Assembly: GCA_030052745.1 (NCBI GenBank)
Contig: JANBVO010000105.1
Coordinates: 1 to 22,660, forward strand
Length of the DNA stretch: 22,660 nt
Direction: 5' to 3'
Origin: Pleurostoma richardsiae
Taxonomy: Eukaryota > Ascomycota > Sordariomycetes > Calosphaeriales > Pleurostomataceae
Both the position numbers and the translations under genes were made by a program. Under the pieces are notes generated by a model. The model had not been told where the DNA came from. It saw only the letters and a list, made by a program, of their open reading frames with translations, and searched no databases. Shown here in pieces: positions 9,365 through 19,723 of this stretch (the first letter of the stretch is position 1; each line of letters starts with the position of its first letter).

Positions 9365-9885
9365 CCGGCTTACAGCGTTCCAAGCGGCGGCCAAAGATCA
9401 GCTACGGGCATACTGTGGCGTACATAGGTTCAATAGCACCAGCCATCAAATAGAACTCGTGAGAGCTCTCACGCAAAGAACTCGCTCAAGCAAACTTTAG
9501 CAGCTCGTTTTTGTCAATAAGTGTTAGTCCACGTCCAGCCTCGCAGCGACAAGTGCTGGTTCTCACGCAAAAGTCGACATTCACACTCCTAAAATCTGCA
9601 CCTTAAACAGGAGTTTCATTAGCTCTTGGCTTTTCACTAAACTCCGCAGACCTCCAAAGGGAACAATTGGCCGCAGTCGAGCCCATCGTGTGCAGGGAAT
9701 GTCTCGCTTGTTCTGTCCTTTTCTTTCCGCTTTCATAGATAAGCTGACCAGCTAGTTTAGACCTCGAGGTCTCCATTTGCGGCCGATAAATACCCCCGGT
9801 CCGTAACTGGCCGTTTTTGTACCGGCTTTTGTCTACATATATTGTCGCGCAGTCCGCATTATGATGCAGCAGGACCATCACTACT
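9365..9885. other. Intergenic region upstream of the ankyrin gene
   Basis: This spans the reductase 3' flank and the ankyrin gene promoter region. A GATAAATA stretch lies about 100 bp before the ankyrin ATG. An antisense ORF overlaps part of it but looks like a shadow. Nothing else stands out. Confidence 0.35.
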
Positions 9886-10782
9886 ATGGCCGAGGCTGAT
9901 ACGGCGAGTTTCACCAGCACCACACCTTCAGACTTGGACACGTGGTCCTCAGAATACAATAGCAGTGTCAATACCGAGCGAATCATCTCCACCCCGGGAT
10001 CGACAGAGCTTGTCGAAGCTATTCTAGCCGGCGATGTACCTCGGGTGCAGACACTCGCAGTCTGTGGATGCTCCCTTGCCGTGCCTGATTACTGGGTCCT
10101 GTACTATGCATGTCTCCACAGCCTTGACATGATCCAAGCAGTCCTCCTGTGCTCAGGAATCAACCTTAACCAACCACTTGAAGATGGCGACAATTTGCTC
10201 CACTTCGTGCTTCGCACTGCTGAGGAAGCATTTGGTAGTAACAAAGTGGACGTGATCAGCTTCCTTCTGTGGTCTGGAGCTGATCCTCGCGAGCGCGACC
10301 GGCTAGGCGACACGGCCTTACACATCCTCGCGGGGGAGACGCGCCGTCCCGAGCCGGGTGCTGAAACCGAAGGCTTTAGAATAATGAAGCTCTTGTTAGA
10401 TTGGGATTATCAAGCGCTGGTGCTTCCCAAAATCATTCGGCCTTTCTGTCTCTCATGTGTCAACCGCCAAAACGATCCCAAGTATGGCAATACGCCCCTG
10501 GTAGTGGCCGTACTCTATGATCATCTACGGTGTGCGGAGCTCCTCCTAGAAAACGGAGCCGATCCAGGAATTAGAGGGGAGTTCAACAAAGCGCCGCTGT
10601 GCTTCGCTGTAGAGCACGATAACATCGAGACGGTTGGGAAACTACTGGAGTATGGTGCGGTGCCTGACGAAGATATCTTAGAGGCGGCTCGGTCGCGAGG
10701 TGTGAGGGACCTAGTCGGCATCTACTTGGCTTCGAATAGACCCAGCTATTCTCAACCCATTGACACGACCTTTCGGCCGTGA
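9886..10782 (+). CDS. Ankyrin-repeat protein, 298 aa
   Basis: A single uninterrupted frame from ATG 9886 to TGA. After a Ser/Thr-rich N-terminus (about 1-38), ankyrin-type repeats fill residues 40-285. Examples are ELVEAILAGDVPRVQTLAVC, GDNLLHFVLRTAEEAF, VISFLLWSGADPRERDRLGD, then TALHILAG, GNTPLVVAVLYDHLRCAELL, LLENGADPGIRGEFNKAPLC and ETVGKLLEYGAVPDEDILEA. The later repeats match the helix-loop consensus well; the central segment (around CLSCVNRQNDPKYGNTPL) has a longer insert. No other domain, signal peptide or membrane segment is present, so it is probably a cytosolic or nuclear binding scaffold with unknown partner. It lacks the NACHT or kinase module that fungal ankyrin proteins sometimes carry. 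It is well preserved compared with its neighbours. Confidence 0.88.
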   Translation: MAEADTASFTSTTPSDLDTWSSEYNSSVNTERIISTPGSTELVEAILAGDVPRVQTLAVCGCSLAVPDYWVLYYACLHSLDMIQAVLLCSGINLNQPLEDGDNLLHFVLRTAEEAFGSNKVDVISFLLWSGADPRERDRLGDTALHILAGETRRPEPGAETEGFRIMKLLLDWDYQALVLPKIIRPFCLSCVNRQNDPKYGNTPLVVAVLYDHLRCAELLLENGADPGIRGEFNKAPLCFAVEHDNIETVGKLLEYGAVPDEDILEAARSRGVRDLVGIYLASNRPSYSQPIDTTFRP

Positions 10783-11727
10783 TCCGGAGTTCCACGATGA
10801 TATAGAAGTGTAGGTACATCGTTCTGAACGGCTAGAGACAAAAGCAGCACACACCCAGTCCCTCTTATCCTTTACACCAATTTAACAGTACTGTATTATA
10901 TTGCATTGGATGTCTTAAGATTGTATTCAATCTGCAGTACCGTGCCTCACATTGAAGAGGTTATGGAATGTTTACCGTGTTCGCAGACCCTTTAAAGACT
11001 TACGACTCCTTCTTGTCTTGGCACGGTTGTTGCAAGGAGCCCAGAGACTGCAAGCGATCATCTTTTATGGCAATCAGAAATACTAAGCTTTTCTGGTGGT
11101 TCTTTTCATTTATCGACGTCAGCCAGGTGATGGCAAAGAAAGAACCACCAGAAAAGCTTAGTATTTCTGACAGTGTGCAGGAAAACGGGTCGGTGTCAGC
11201 GCGTGTAAGTCTGGGACGTGTCTTGGAAGCCGATAATTAAGCGTTCACTAGTGAGGCAGGGCGTCCGTTGTAAAATTAGCCTCCCGAAGGGGTGGGCCTT
11301 GAGATAGCGCACTGTGCAGGCGCCAGAAACGGCTCTGGGCGTCATCGCCTAGGGCTATCTAAAGCGGCGAACAGATTGCAGAATGTCCTACAGGGCGACC
11401 TATGTTGGTGTCCTGTACCGGCTTATCTCGTTGGGAGGACAACTTTGAGCTGCTGAGAGTCTTTGTGTCCAGCACTTGGTACGATGGACCGTCGCCGCGG
11501 CGGGCAGAGATGCGCCAAATGAAGAAGCGAAGATTGTGGCTGCTGACGATGTGTCGTCAAGCCGTCCGACCCGCATGTTCAACGGCCGACCCATGACCAA
11601 ATTGACCTCTGTCACGCAGAAGGGACACGGTACAAGTGCCGCAGAGCCATCCTATGTTCTTCAGCCCGACCGCTTCTCTTAATCTCGCACCTTCTCCTGC
11701 GTGCGCATTTTTTTTCGAGACTGGAGG
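10783..11727. other. Intergenic region with inverted repeat, no clear gene
   Basis: Between the ankyrin stop and the mannosidase ATG there are only short frames. The palindrome ACAGTACTGT lies at 10885-10894, and a perfect 32-bp inverted repeat at 11074-11170 is listed separately. The final few hundred bases should include the mannosidase promoter; no canonical TATA box was seen. Confidence 0.4.
11074..11170. repeat. Perfect 32-bp inverted repeat with 33-nt spacer
   Basis: The left arm 11074-11105 is the exact reverse complement of the right arm 11139-11170. The arms start TCAGAAATACTAAGC and include TTCTGGTGGTTCTTT. The spacer 11106-11138 holds CGACGTCAGCCAGGTGATGG. The arms stop abruptly: the flanking bases do not pair. 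A transcript would form a long perfect hairpin. No target-site duplication is evident directly outside the arms. Confidence 0.95.
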
Positions 11728-13534
<1,807 letters not shown>

Positions 13535-13961
13535 AGTAGCACTTGGGAGATCACATACTGTATTGAGTTGATGGAATTCAATGGGATTGGCCGGAGGTTA
13601 GCGAGCTTTTGTCTTCGACTCAGAAGCAGCCTGTTGTCCGCTTGACCCATGATCTGCCACACCGTGCTACAGAAGCCTTACTTATCGGCGCTCTAAAGCC
13701 ACTCCGGATCTATGATAGAATGACTCGCCTTGCTGCCAGAACCGTCACGGCTTATGTCTGTAAAGGCCACGGTACCTGGGTTTGCTCCTCTCATACCTCC
13801 GCCACTTTGGACGTTAAAAGCTCTAAGTACTGTCACCACCGTCGTCGGTGGAGACCGAGTGCCGTTCTTCTTGGTCGTGATGCTATGCTACCGAGATGTA
13901 GCTCGTGAATGATATTCACGCTATAGACCATTTCGTGCTTCTTCCCGGTCACCGGAAAATG
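13535..13961. other. Convergent intergenic region
   Basis: This lies between the 3' ends of the mannosidase (+) and the hydrolase (-). Two overlapping plus-strand frames at 13609-13912 run 60-100 codons, but only with non-ATG starts or late ATGs, and neither shows a family motif. I do not call a gene. Confidence 0.35.
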
Positions 13962-15179
13962 TCACGATTTTGCTGCAATTTCCTCGCAGATCTTTGGAAA
14001 CGCACCACACGGGAGACATACAGACTCATGGTCCGTCTCGGGAACTATCTCGCTACGATACTCAAGGCATCTATCCGACTCGGCAGAAAAGGCTTTGAAG
14101 CACTTGTCAAAGAAAATTTCGCCGCCTTTGCCAATCGTCATGTCCTTCTCCGCCCAGAAAACGCTGATGAGGAGACGGGGGCATTCGCCTCGCTCGGAGG
14201 TCGCATGACAGTTTCTCATCCGCTCCTCAAGCTTGCGAGGACAGGTCTCGTACTTGTCACAGGCCCCCCAAGGCCCAGCCTCGGCTTTATGTAGCGACAG
14301 GAGCGCCTCACCGCTGGCACCGCTCATGTCCTCCTTCAGCATGCGATGCGTAATCTCGTATAGCCGCGCGGTACTCTCTTGGGCAGATAGACCCAAATTC
14401 GGTTGATCGGCGGCGGAACGCTCAGAGTCGCCGCCTGAAAAGGAGGTAAACGATGATGTAGTGGAGCTGATGGCAATGCTGGAAAAGTTGAGCGCCCGCG
14501 CAATGACCCGGTTAAGGAAGGAGACGGCGTCTATAGAGTAGCTGATGACAGGCGTGGGCATCTTAGACGCTACGGACAGGACCTCTACCCCTGAATGGCA
14601 AGGATGTACCCAGGGCGCGAAGAGATACAGAACCGGCTTTGACGGCAGTAAAATCTGCGGCATTGCATAGACAGTGTTAAGTGCGTAGATGACACCACAG
14701 CAATGTGCGACGATTGACACGTGGTCGGTCTTGAGCTGCCTCATCAAGACAGGGACTGTCTCAAGCCAGACCTTGATGCGCTGATTGGCCTTGACATTCG
14801 TAGAGCCGCCTTTTCCTGGTCTTTGCAACGCTGCAAGTCAGCCACAAATACATCTCCTATCGTGCGTGCACTCATTAGAGTAAGAAAACATGGAATGACC
14901 TATCGACTGCGACGATCCTAAGGCCGTGTTTTTTGCCCAAGCAATCGACTAGCGCGGCGAGATATCTACCACCCAGCATGCCACCAATGAACAAGACTGT
15001 GCTCGCCAGATCGTCTTGCGCCCCGGCGACAGCGTATGTCACCGCCAGCTCTCCGTGTATGCCATTCGCAGGGAGTATTAAACGACGATGAAATCGGGGC
15101 TGTTTGATGAATCGGCAGCAGCCGCACGAAGCGAGGATGCAGTGCTCGCGGATTTGTCGGCTGTGGCCTCTTCAGACAT
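13962..15179 (-). pseudogene. Alpha/beta hydrolase, frameshifted near the N-terminus, Cys at nucleophile position
   Basis: Exon 1 starts at ATG 15179 (MSEEATADKSASTASSLRA to SNSPDFIVV) and meets TAA at 15078-15080. Adding one T in the T-run just before it restores LILPANGIHGELAVTYAVAG and LFIGGMLGGRYLAALVDCLG. Exon 1 ends at 14900 and a 79-bp intron (14899-14821, acceptor AAG) joins to the conserved VDRPGKGGSTN. Total exon length is one base short of a multiple of three, as a single deletion predicts. The nucleophile elbow reads VSIVAHCCGVIYALN: the usual Ser of GxSxG is Cys and the first Gly is Ala. A candidate acid site follows FWAEKDMTIG and a candidate His is in ETDHESV near the C-terminus (stop at 13962). 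The protein would be about 379 aa, cytosolic. It may be a pseudogene, or a sequencing error may lie in the homopolymer. Confidence 0.75.
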
Positions 15180-15557
15180 ATCGGGCGCCGGGGTACCGGG
15201 GGGTTTCGGCGCAACGTTGTCGTTCGTACTTTCGTATGCCGCCTTGCACAGTATTGCGAGCGGCTTTACATTAACAGTGAAGGCAATGGAAAGGACTCAA
15301 CGTGGTCCAAGTGAAGGCCTATCTATGGGAGATCCTTGTTGTGGTGGACTGAGCCGTTTTCTGGAGGCAGCGTTTCTGCACCCTGCACCGGAGCTCTAAC
15401 CCATGTCGTCTACTTCTAACATCAGGTACCTCTATCAAATCCGTCAAAAGAGGATGAACCTTTCCCTCCTCACCAAACATCGGCTGATCCGCATCCCACC
15501 TACACTTCGAATAGCATTCCCCAAGACTGTGGGCAGTAGATTCGACCTTGACTCACC
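15180..15557. other. Divergent promoter region
   Basis: This lies between the ATG of the hydrolase (-) and the ATG of the 118-aa gene (+). Plus-strand frames here are antisense to hydrolase exon 1 or short. No TATA box is evident. Confidence 0.35.
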
Positions 15558-15914
15558 ATGTCGGCCATCTTCGTCCATTACGCTATTACCGACTCGAACG
15601 GCGAGGGTTACACACCAAGGATCAAACTTAGCTTGCGTCCGACCATGGGTTCGAGTCTCGAGGACCATATGAAGAGCCACATGGAGGGCGTTATCGCCTC
15701 TACCGGACTGACGCAGAAGTGCGAGGTGATGGCTCAGGGCCACGACTGTTTGAAAGTCGTGGTACCCGACGAGTGTTCCAGCGCTATCGAGAAGGCAATC
15801 AGCGACGTCCCGAAGACAACCAAGTGGGCGAAATCATTCTGGAAGAATGCTAGCGAATTTACAATCAGCGATGCCCCATTCATCACGGAGTTTTGCGAAG
15901 TGGCAACACTGTAA
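15558..15914 (+). CDS. Small hypothetical protein, 118 aa
   Basis: A single intact frame from ATG 15558 in good context (CACCATGTC) to TAA. The sequence starts MSAIFVHYAITDSNGEGYTP and includes KLSLRPTMGSSLEDHMKSHM and VVVPDECSSAIEKAISDVPK. It has balanced charge, no signal peptide, no membrane segment and only a few scattered Cys, and it ends soon after APFITEFCEVATL. Composition and the clean frame favour a genuine cytosolic protein. It could adopt a small alpha/beta fold, but I do not recognise the family and propose no function. It is divergent from the hydrolase next door. Confidence 0.65.
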   Translation: MSAIFVHYAITDSNGEGYTPRIKLSLRPTMGSSLEDHMKSHMEGVIASTGLTQKCEVMAQGHDCLKVVVPDECSSAIEKAISDVPKTTKWAKSFWKNASEFTISDAPFITEFCEVATL

Positions 15915-16614
15915 TGCGCTGTGCGCAAGATATTACAAGATGCTAGTTCTTTTACTAGTCGAATTACTGGATCATTCAGTTGACAAGGGTTATGCAAAGG
16001 ATATTGTGGGTTTTTGCACCAGCTTGTTACTGTATTCTGCTTCCTTGGGCTTGCGCAAACATGGTGTTGTGGTGGGAAAGCCACGTGCAAAAGGGAGGGT
16101 ATGTGGTGCGTAGTTGGTGCACGAGCCAGGCATCCACCGCAGTGCTAAAGCTCTAGAAAACTCAAATGAATCAAGCACCAGTTTCTTTCTGCCAATTCGC
16201 GTGTAGAGAATTCCCTAGTCATTTTGTGATACAGTATTTCATGGATGATTATGCAACAATATGGCCGGGTCGATGATACGGCAAGCCAAGTTGTAAGGAT
16301 TAGAAGCCGCGCCGTCAACGAAAATAACGATGGTACAGTACGTTTGAAGTACGGCTGACCCAAATGCACCGCCACATGTATGACCAAGAGGATCCAAAAA
16401 TGGACCCTGTCAATAAAATAAAACCAAAAATCCAGCGACACTCAATTCGCCTTCCACTGTAAACGACTGCATTCCAATTAAGGAAGCGGACGCGATTGTG
16501 CTGATTCACCGTCATGGCGCATGTAAAGATCCGAAACTTGCGGAGCGTTATATATGTGGAACTTAAGTTCGAGAAGTGTTCTGAAAGGGGAATTGGCCAA
16601 ACGCGGTTGACCAT

Positions 16615-16637
16615 GATCACCTCCGCCTGAGGTGATC
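16615..16637. repeat. 9-bp inverted repeat (hairpin)
   Basis: GATCACCTC at 16615-16623 pairs with GAGGTGATC at 16629-16637 across a 5-nt loop CGCCT. It lies 250 bp upstream of the secreted-protein gene and 16 bp before the palindrome TACAGTACTGTA. Confidence 0.7.
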
Positions 16638-16653
16638 CTGGTTAGTTGATATA

Positions 16654-16665
16654 TACAGTACTGTA
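16654..16665. repeat. 12-bp perfect palindrome TACAGTACTGTA
   Basis: A perfect palindrome whose half-site TACAGTA recurs through the window (see findings). The core ACAGTACTGT is repeated at 10885-10894. Confidence 0.75.
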
Positions 16666-16777
16666 CCACACCTTACGGTTTGCTACCGACTAACCACTTT
16701 GGGCTCAAGGTGAGATTGTGCATCCCTAGCACTTCGTGTCCTGAAGCGAGCCTATTCTGCCTCTCGTCAGCAGTTCA

Positions 16778-16784
16778 TATATAA
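16778..16784 (+). promoter_or_regulatory. Possible TATA box of the secreted-protein gene
   Basis: TATATAA (in CATATATAAGTCGG) lies 103 bp upstream of the ATG at 16887. Confidence 0.4.
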
Positions 16785-16886
16785 GTCGGAGCTCATTGCC
16801 CGATTGTATTTGAAGCTTATTCACCTTCTAAACGAGTGGCTCGCCGGTCTTCAACTCTCGCAGCTAGTCGCCAAGTTCTGGCTATT

Positions 16887-17670
16887 ATGGGAGTATCTTT
16901 GACGTTTTTCATGCTGCATTATGCGGCAATGGCGACAGCATTAATACAAGTGAGACGTCTACATATACAGTACCCCTATTGCGGTAATAATGTCTGACAA
17001 AACCATCAAGCAATCCAGGGAGAGCCATGCAGTGAGGGGCCTTACGACAGTCACCTGCGGCTGGGTCAGCGGAGCTTCACGTTAGTATAAAAGCTCACTC
17101 ATAGTGGAGATCCGCTCACCGATGCACAGCATATCCAATCACCTGTGAAGGCGCCAATATTCACAGCTGCGTGACATCAGCGGGCTTTATCGGCTGTGGA
17201 TGGGCCACTACCTGCCTTGGATATGGGGAATGGACATTCTCAAATCTACCTGCGGAACCGACCGGCATCTGGTAAGTGCTTCCCTCCCTCTGAGATGAGT
17301 ACTAACGGCTGTGTCAGTGTCTCGCCGAAATTGCCGTTCTGTGGGGAGTACGTATGGGCATCACCTGCTCGAACTATGCTAGAGTGCTTCGCCGAGCCGT
17401 TCCGCACCGTGTCAGTCGGAGATACCTCGCCGACTAGTAAGTCCGTGGGAATAATAGCTACTTCTACGGTGACAGAGGTAAATGAGTTGATCGGCGATGT
17501 TCATTATGTCCATGATCACTCACCTTCGCTAGGAGACGATAGAATCCATCACGTCCGAGGAAGTCACAGACCAACAATCCGGGGGCATTATAATCTCAAC
17601 ATCGTCCTCGGTAACATCCAGCTCGACCAGCCTGACCCCCAGCACCACCGAGTTGCTGTGCTTCGACTAA
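16887..17670 (+). CDS. Secreted Cys-rich protein with Ser/Thr-rich tail, five exons
   Basis: No single ORF shows this gene; it appears on joining exons 16887-16949, 17019-17064, 17130-17271, 17318-17477 and 17533-17670. Exon 1 encodes a signal peptide (MGVSLTFFMLHYAAMATAL). Exon 2 reads GEPCSEGPYDSHLRL. Exon 3 reads YPITCEGANIHSCVTSAGF and IGCGWATTCLGYGEWTF. Exon 4 adds CVSPKLPFCGEYVWASPART, LECFAEPFRTVSVGDTSPTS and ATSTVTE. Exon 5 is a Ser/Thr-rich stalk (ISTSSSVTSSSTSLTPSTTE) ending LLCFD. The total is 182 aa with about nine Cys after the signal. The intron at 17272-17317 has near-ideal signals (GTAAGT, TACTAAC, CAG), and the one at 17478-17532 starts GTAAAT. The intron at 17065-17129 has a weaker donor (GTCAGC). 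The pattern recalls fungal surface proteins with the GCGWATTC motif that normally continue into a transmembrane helix; I see none here. A possible further exon near 17893 (APFFVWYEQTSYDTQPL) would be a cytoplasmic tail. Confidence 0.68.
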
Positions 17671-18817
17671 GGACTTCAGTGCATCGTCGAACATACCAAG
17701 AGTACTCCCTACAATTCATTCCGAGTTTGGACAGAGCCACTGCTACTTCGTTATGCCCTTACGTTTCTGCCCCATTGAAGCAGGACTCCGCCACTTCGAG
17801 TCCAACGATGGTGGTTTTACGTCTTTGCGGTACTTACCCGCACATATAAGTGGTCATGTGTTGCCATTGACTACTTACGCTCCCTGTTGCAGCACCGTTT
17901 TTTGTTTGGTACGAGCAGACCTCATATGATACTCAGCCTCTATAAACGGCTGCGGGCTTTACATGGTCATTGAGGTGTGATCGAGTGAAGATGGTATGCA
18001 GAATGCGAGCTCAGCCAAGAAGCGGTCATCTTTCTTCATCGATGGTCGCATCACCCGCGGGAGCGTCTTCAACGGATTTATGTTTTAATAAAATCCATGA
18101 CATATCGTCACTGTCACGGTTTTAAGATTGGTCTGACAGCATCAGTCAGGCCTAGGATCTTTCCTGGTGCTTATGCTGGGCGCAGAAGTACTTGTCGGAC
18201 GGTGCCTGTCTCGGATCTACTCCTCATTTTTAAAGGTCCCTCCTCTAGGCTTAAAGGCTTTAGTCATTATATCGCCCGCCATTGAGCTCGACCGGCGCTA
18301 GTACGCCCGAGCAAGACGTGTCTTTCGCATTATTCCTTACAGAAGTTTCTAGAAAGAGATCCGTGATTGCTGAGCTTTCCATTTCCTGGCAGGCTCACCA
18401 GCCGTGACTAGAGCGAACGTCATCTCACCACCGATAAAAAGACAGATATCGTTCCGGGAGCTCCTATCAGTGCAATCATAGCTAGCATGATAGTTACTGT
18501 AAAAGAAGCAAGGGAGTTCTACAGCCACCTAAAGGGGACAAGGTATTATCAAAAATGTTGCGTCAGACTCATCATATGCAATCCCTAAGAATCATGTCAT
18601 TCTTGCCGGTCTGTGACGTCTCATCGATGGAGACATGAACCATTTGAAGCACTAATATGTGATATTGCTGGCCCGTGGGCCGGAAGGAATCGCGGGATAT
18701 GGGGACGAAAACCATTTGGAAAGAAATAGATACAGTAATAGAGAGTTATCATTCTATCAGGCTTGTTAAAATGCCACAAGTCGACAACTACTGACTTTGC
18801 AGTATCGGCGACATTTG
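17671..18817. other. Long gap without a supported gene
   Basis: The first 300 bp may contain additional exons of the secreted-protein gene: a 3' splice-like site TTGCAG near 17889 is followed by a short open stretch to a stop near 17945. A 62-codon ATG frame at 18097-18285 shows no motif. TACTGTA at 18495 and TACAGTA at 18731 are inverted and about 240 bp apart. Otherwise nothing is recognisable. Confidence 0.35.
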
Positions 18818-19723
18818 CTAGTCACTAGCCTCTTCGTGCGGTCCTGATCGTAAGACTCGTAAGGGGACGTTAATAGAAGACCCATCTGACCTGAAATCAT
18901 GGCCTGTTATACGGACTTGATTGTTCCCTCCTACACAGCGACCGTACAACTTAGATAGGACGGGGCAGCTAAATATAAAAAGATCGTGCACCGCGAAAGC
19001 ATTTGAAAAGAGCTTAGAATCATAGTCAGTTTTCATCCGAGTGCCACGCGTTTCCGTTGAACTTACCAACAGTCGGGTGGTCTGTGATTGCAATGATATT
19101 CCTACGTTGCTGGCGGCAAATGACAGTGTACAGCTGCCAAGAACGAGCCGAATAGGCGTTTTGTTGGTCGTAGTATCTAGCTCGACCCGTATCCATTCCC
19201 AGAGGATCCAGAGCCTGTATCCGACGACTGATGTTGAGGATAGAATTCTTCCGGGAGCTCGAAATTCGCTCTCGATAATTGTTCCAGCGACGAAGAGGGT
19301 CAGACACAGCGTCAGAACGGAGAAGAGCGGGCAGGCTTTGAATGACCTCTGTCCAGCACTTCTGGAGCTGCCTAACCGAACGCACTAGAAGTAATTAGCC
19401 CTATTTATTGTCGAAGATTATTTTCTTACCTCTCTCGCCATGCTGGAAAGGATAATAGAGTTCAGGAGATAGAGTGACCAGGCGCCGCCTCCCTGCCAGA
19501 AAAGAACACCAAATACACCCTGGATCGCGATAGCTATGATGGACTGGGATATAACCAGGATCATGGATATGCGCCTTTGATGGTGAGATAGAGACGCTGC
19601 CTGGCTCTCCCTGTAGGAACGGAGCGCGAGGGAGCTCGAAAGGAGGCCGATCAGGTTAGCCAACATCGCAAGGACAGCTGCCGTGATCAACGCAGGAAGT
19701 TGCCGACTTGTTAACAACTCCAT
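18818..19723 (-). CDS. Hypothetical multi-pass membrane protein, two exons
   Basis: Exon 1 runs from ATG 19723 to 19430 and encodes three hydrophobic stretches: LPALITAAVLAMLANLIGLL, ISMILVISQSIIAIAIQGVF and WSLYLLNSIILSSMA. A 45-bp intron (19429-19385, GTAAGA..CTAAT..TAG) joins in phase 0 to exon 2 (19384-18818). Exon 2 adds FSVLTLCLTLFVAGTI, YRLWILWEWIRVELDTTTN and PIRLVLGSCTLSFAASNVGI, then a hydrophilic tail, and ends at TAG 18818. The total is about 286 aa with five or six membrane helices. A GTAAGT at about 19077 begins a 54-nt stretch with a CTGAC branch-like site and TCTAAG end, which could be an in-frame intron, so the tail is uncertain. The family is not recognised; there are no catalytic motifs. 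A small fungal-specific integral membrane protein is the most that can be said. Confidence 0.6.

Larger units (their letters stand above)
15915..16886. other. Gene-free stretch with repeat-like segments and palindromes
   Basis: It contains TACAGTA or TACTGTA at 16028, 16230, 16334 and within 16654-16665, a hairpin at 16615-16637, and a segment (16426-16470) resembling 3449-3493. Reverse-strand frames of about 100 codons (16441-16145 and 16620-16315) include hydrophobic runs but look like repeat-derived debris. The right end should hold the promoter of the secreted-protein gene. Confidence 0.4.

Noticed and set aside
9603-9992. 129-codon reverse-strand ORF with ATG
   Set aside because: It overlaps the 5' end of the ankyrin gene antisense and has no motif; the hydrophobic stretch is likely chance.
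13905-15214. ORFs antisense to or in other frames of the hydrolase
   Set aside because: They lack motifs, while the hydrolase frame contains VDRPGKGGST and the nucleophile elbow.
17196-17849. A single 217-codon plus-strand ORF as the gene product
   Set aside because: It starts with GTG, reads through strong introns (GTAAGT..TACTAAC..CAG) and loses the Cys-rich and Ser/Thr-rich pattern that the spliced model gives.
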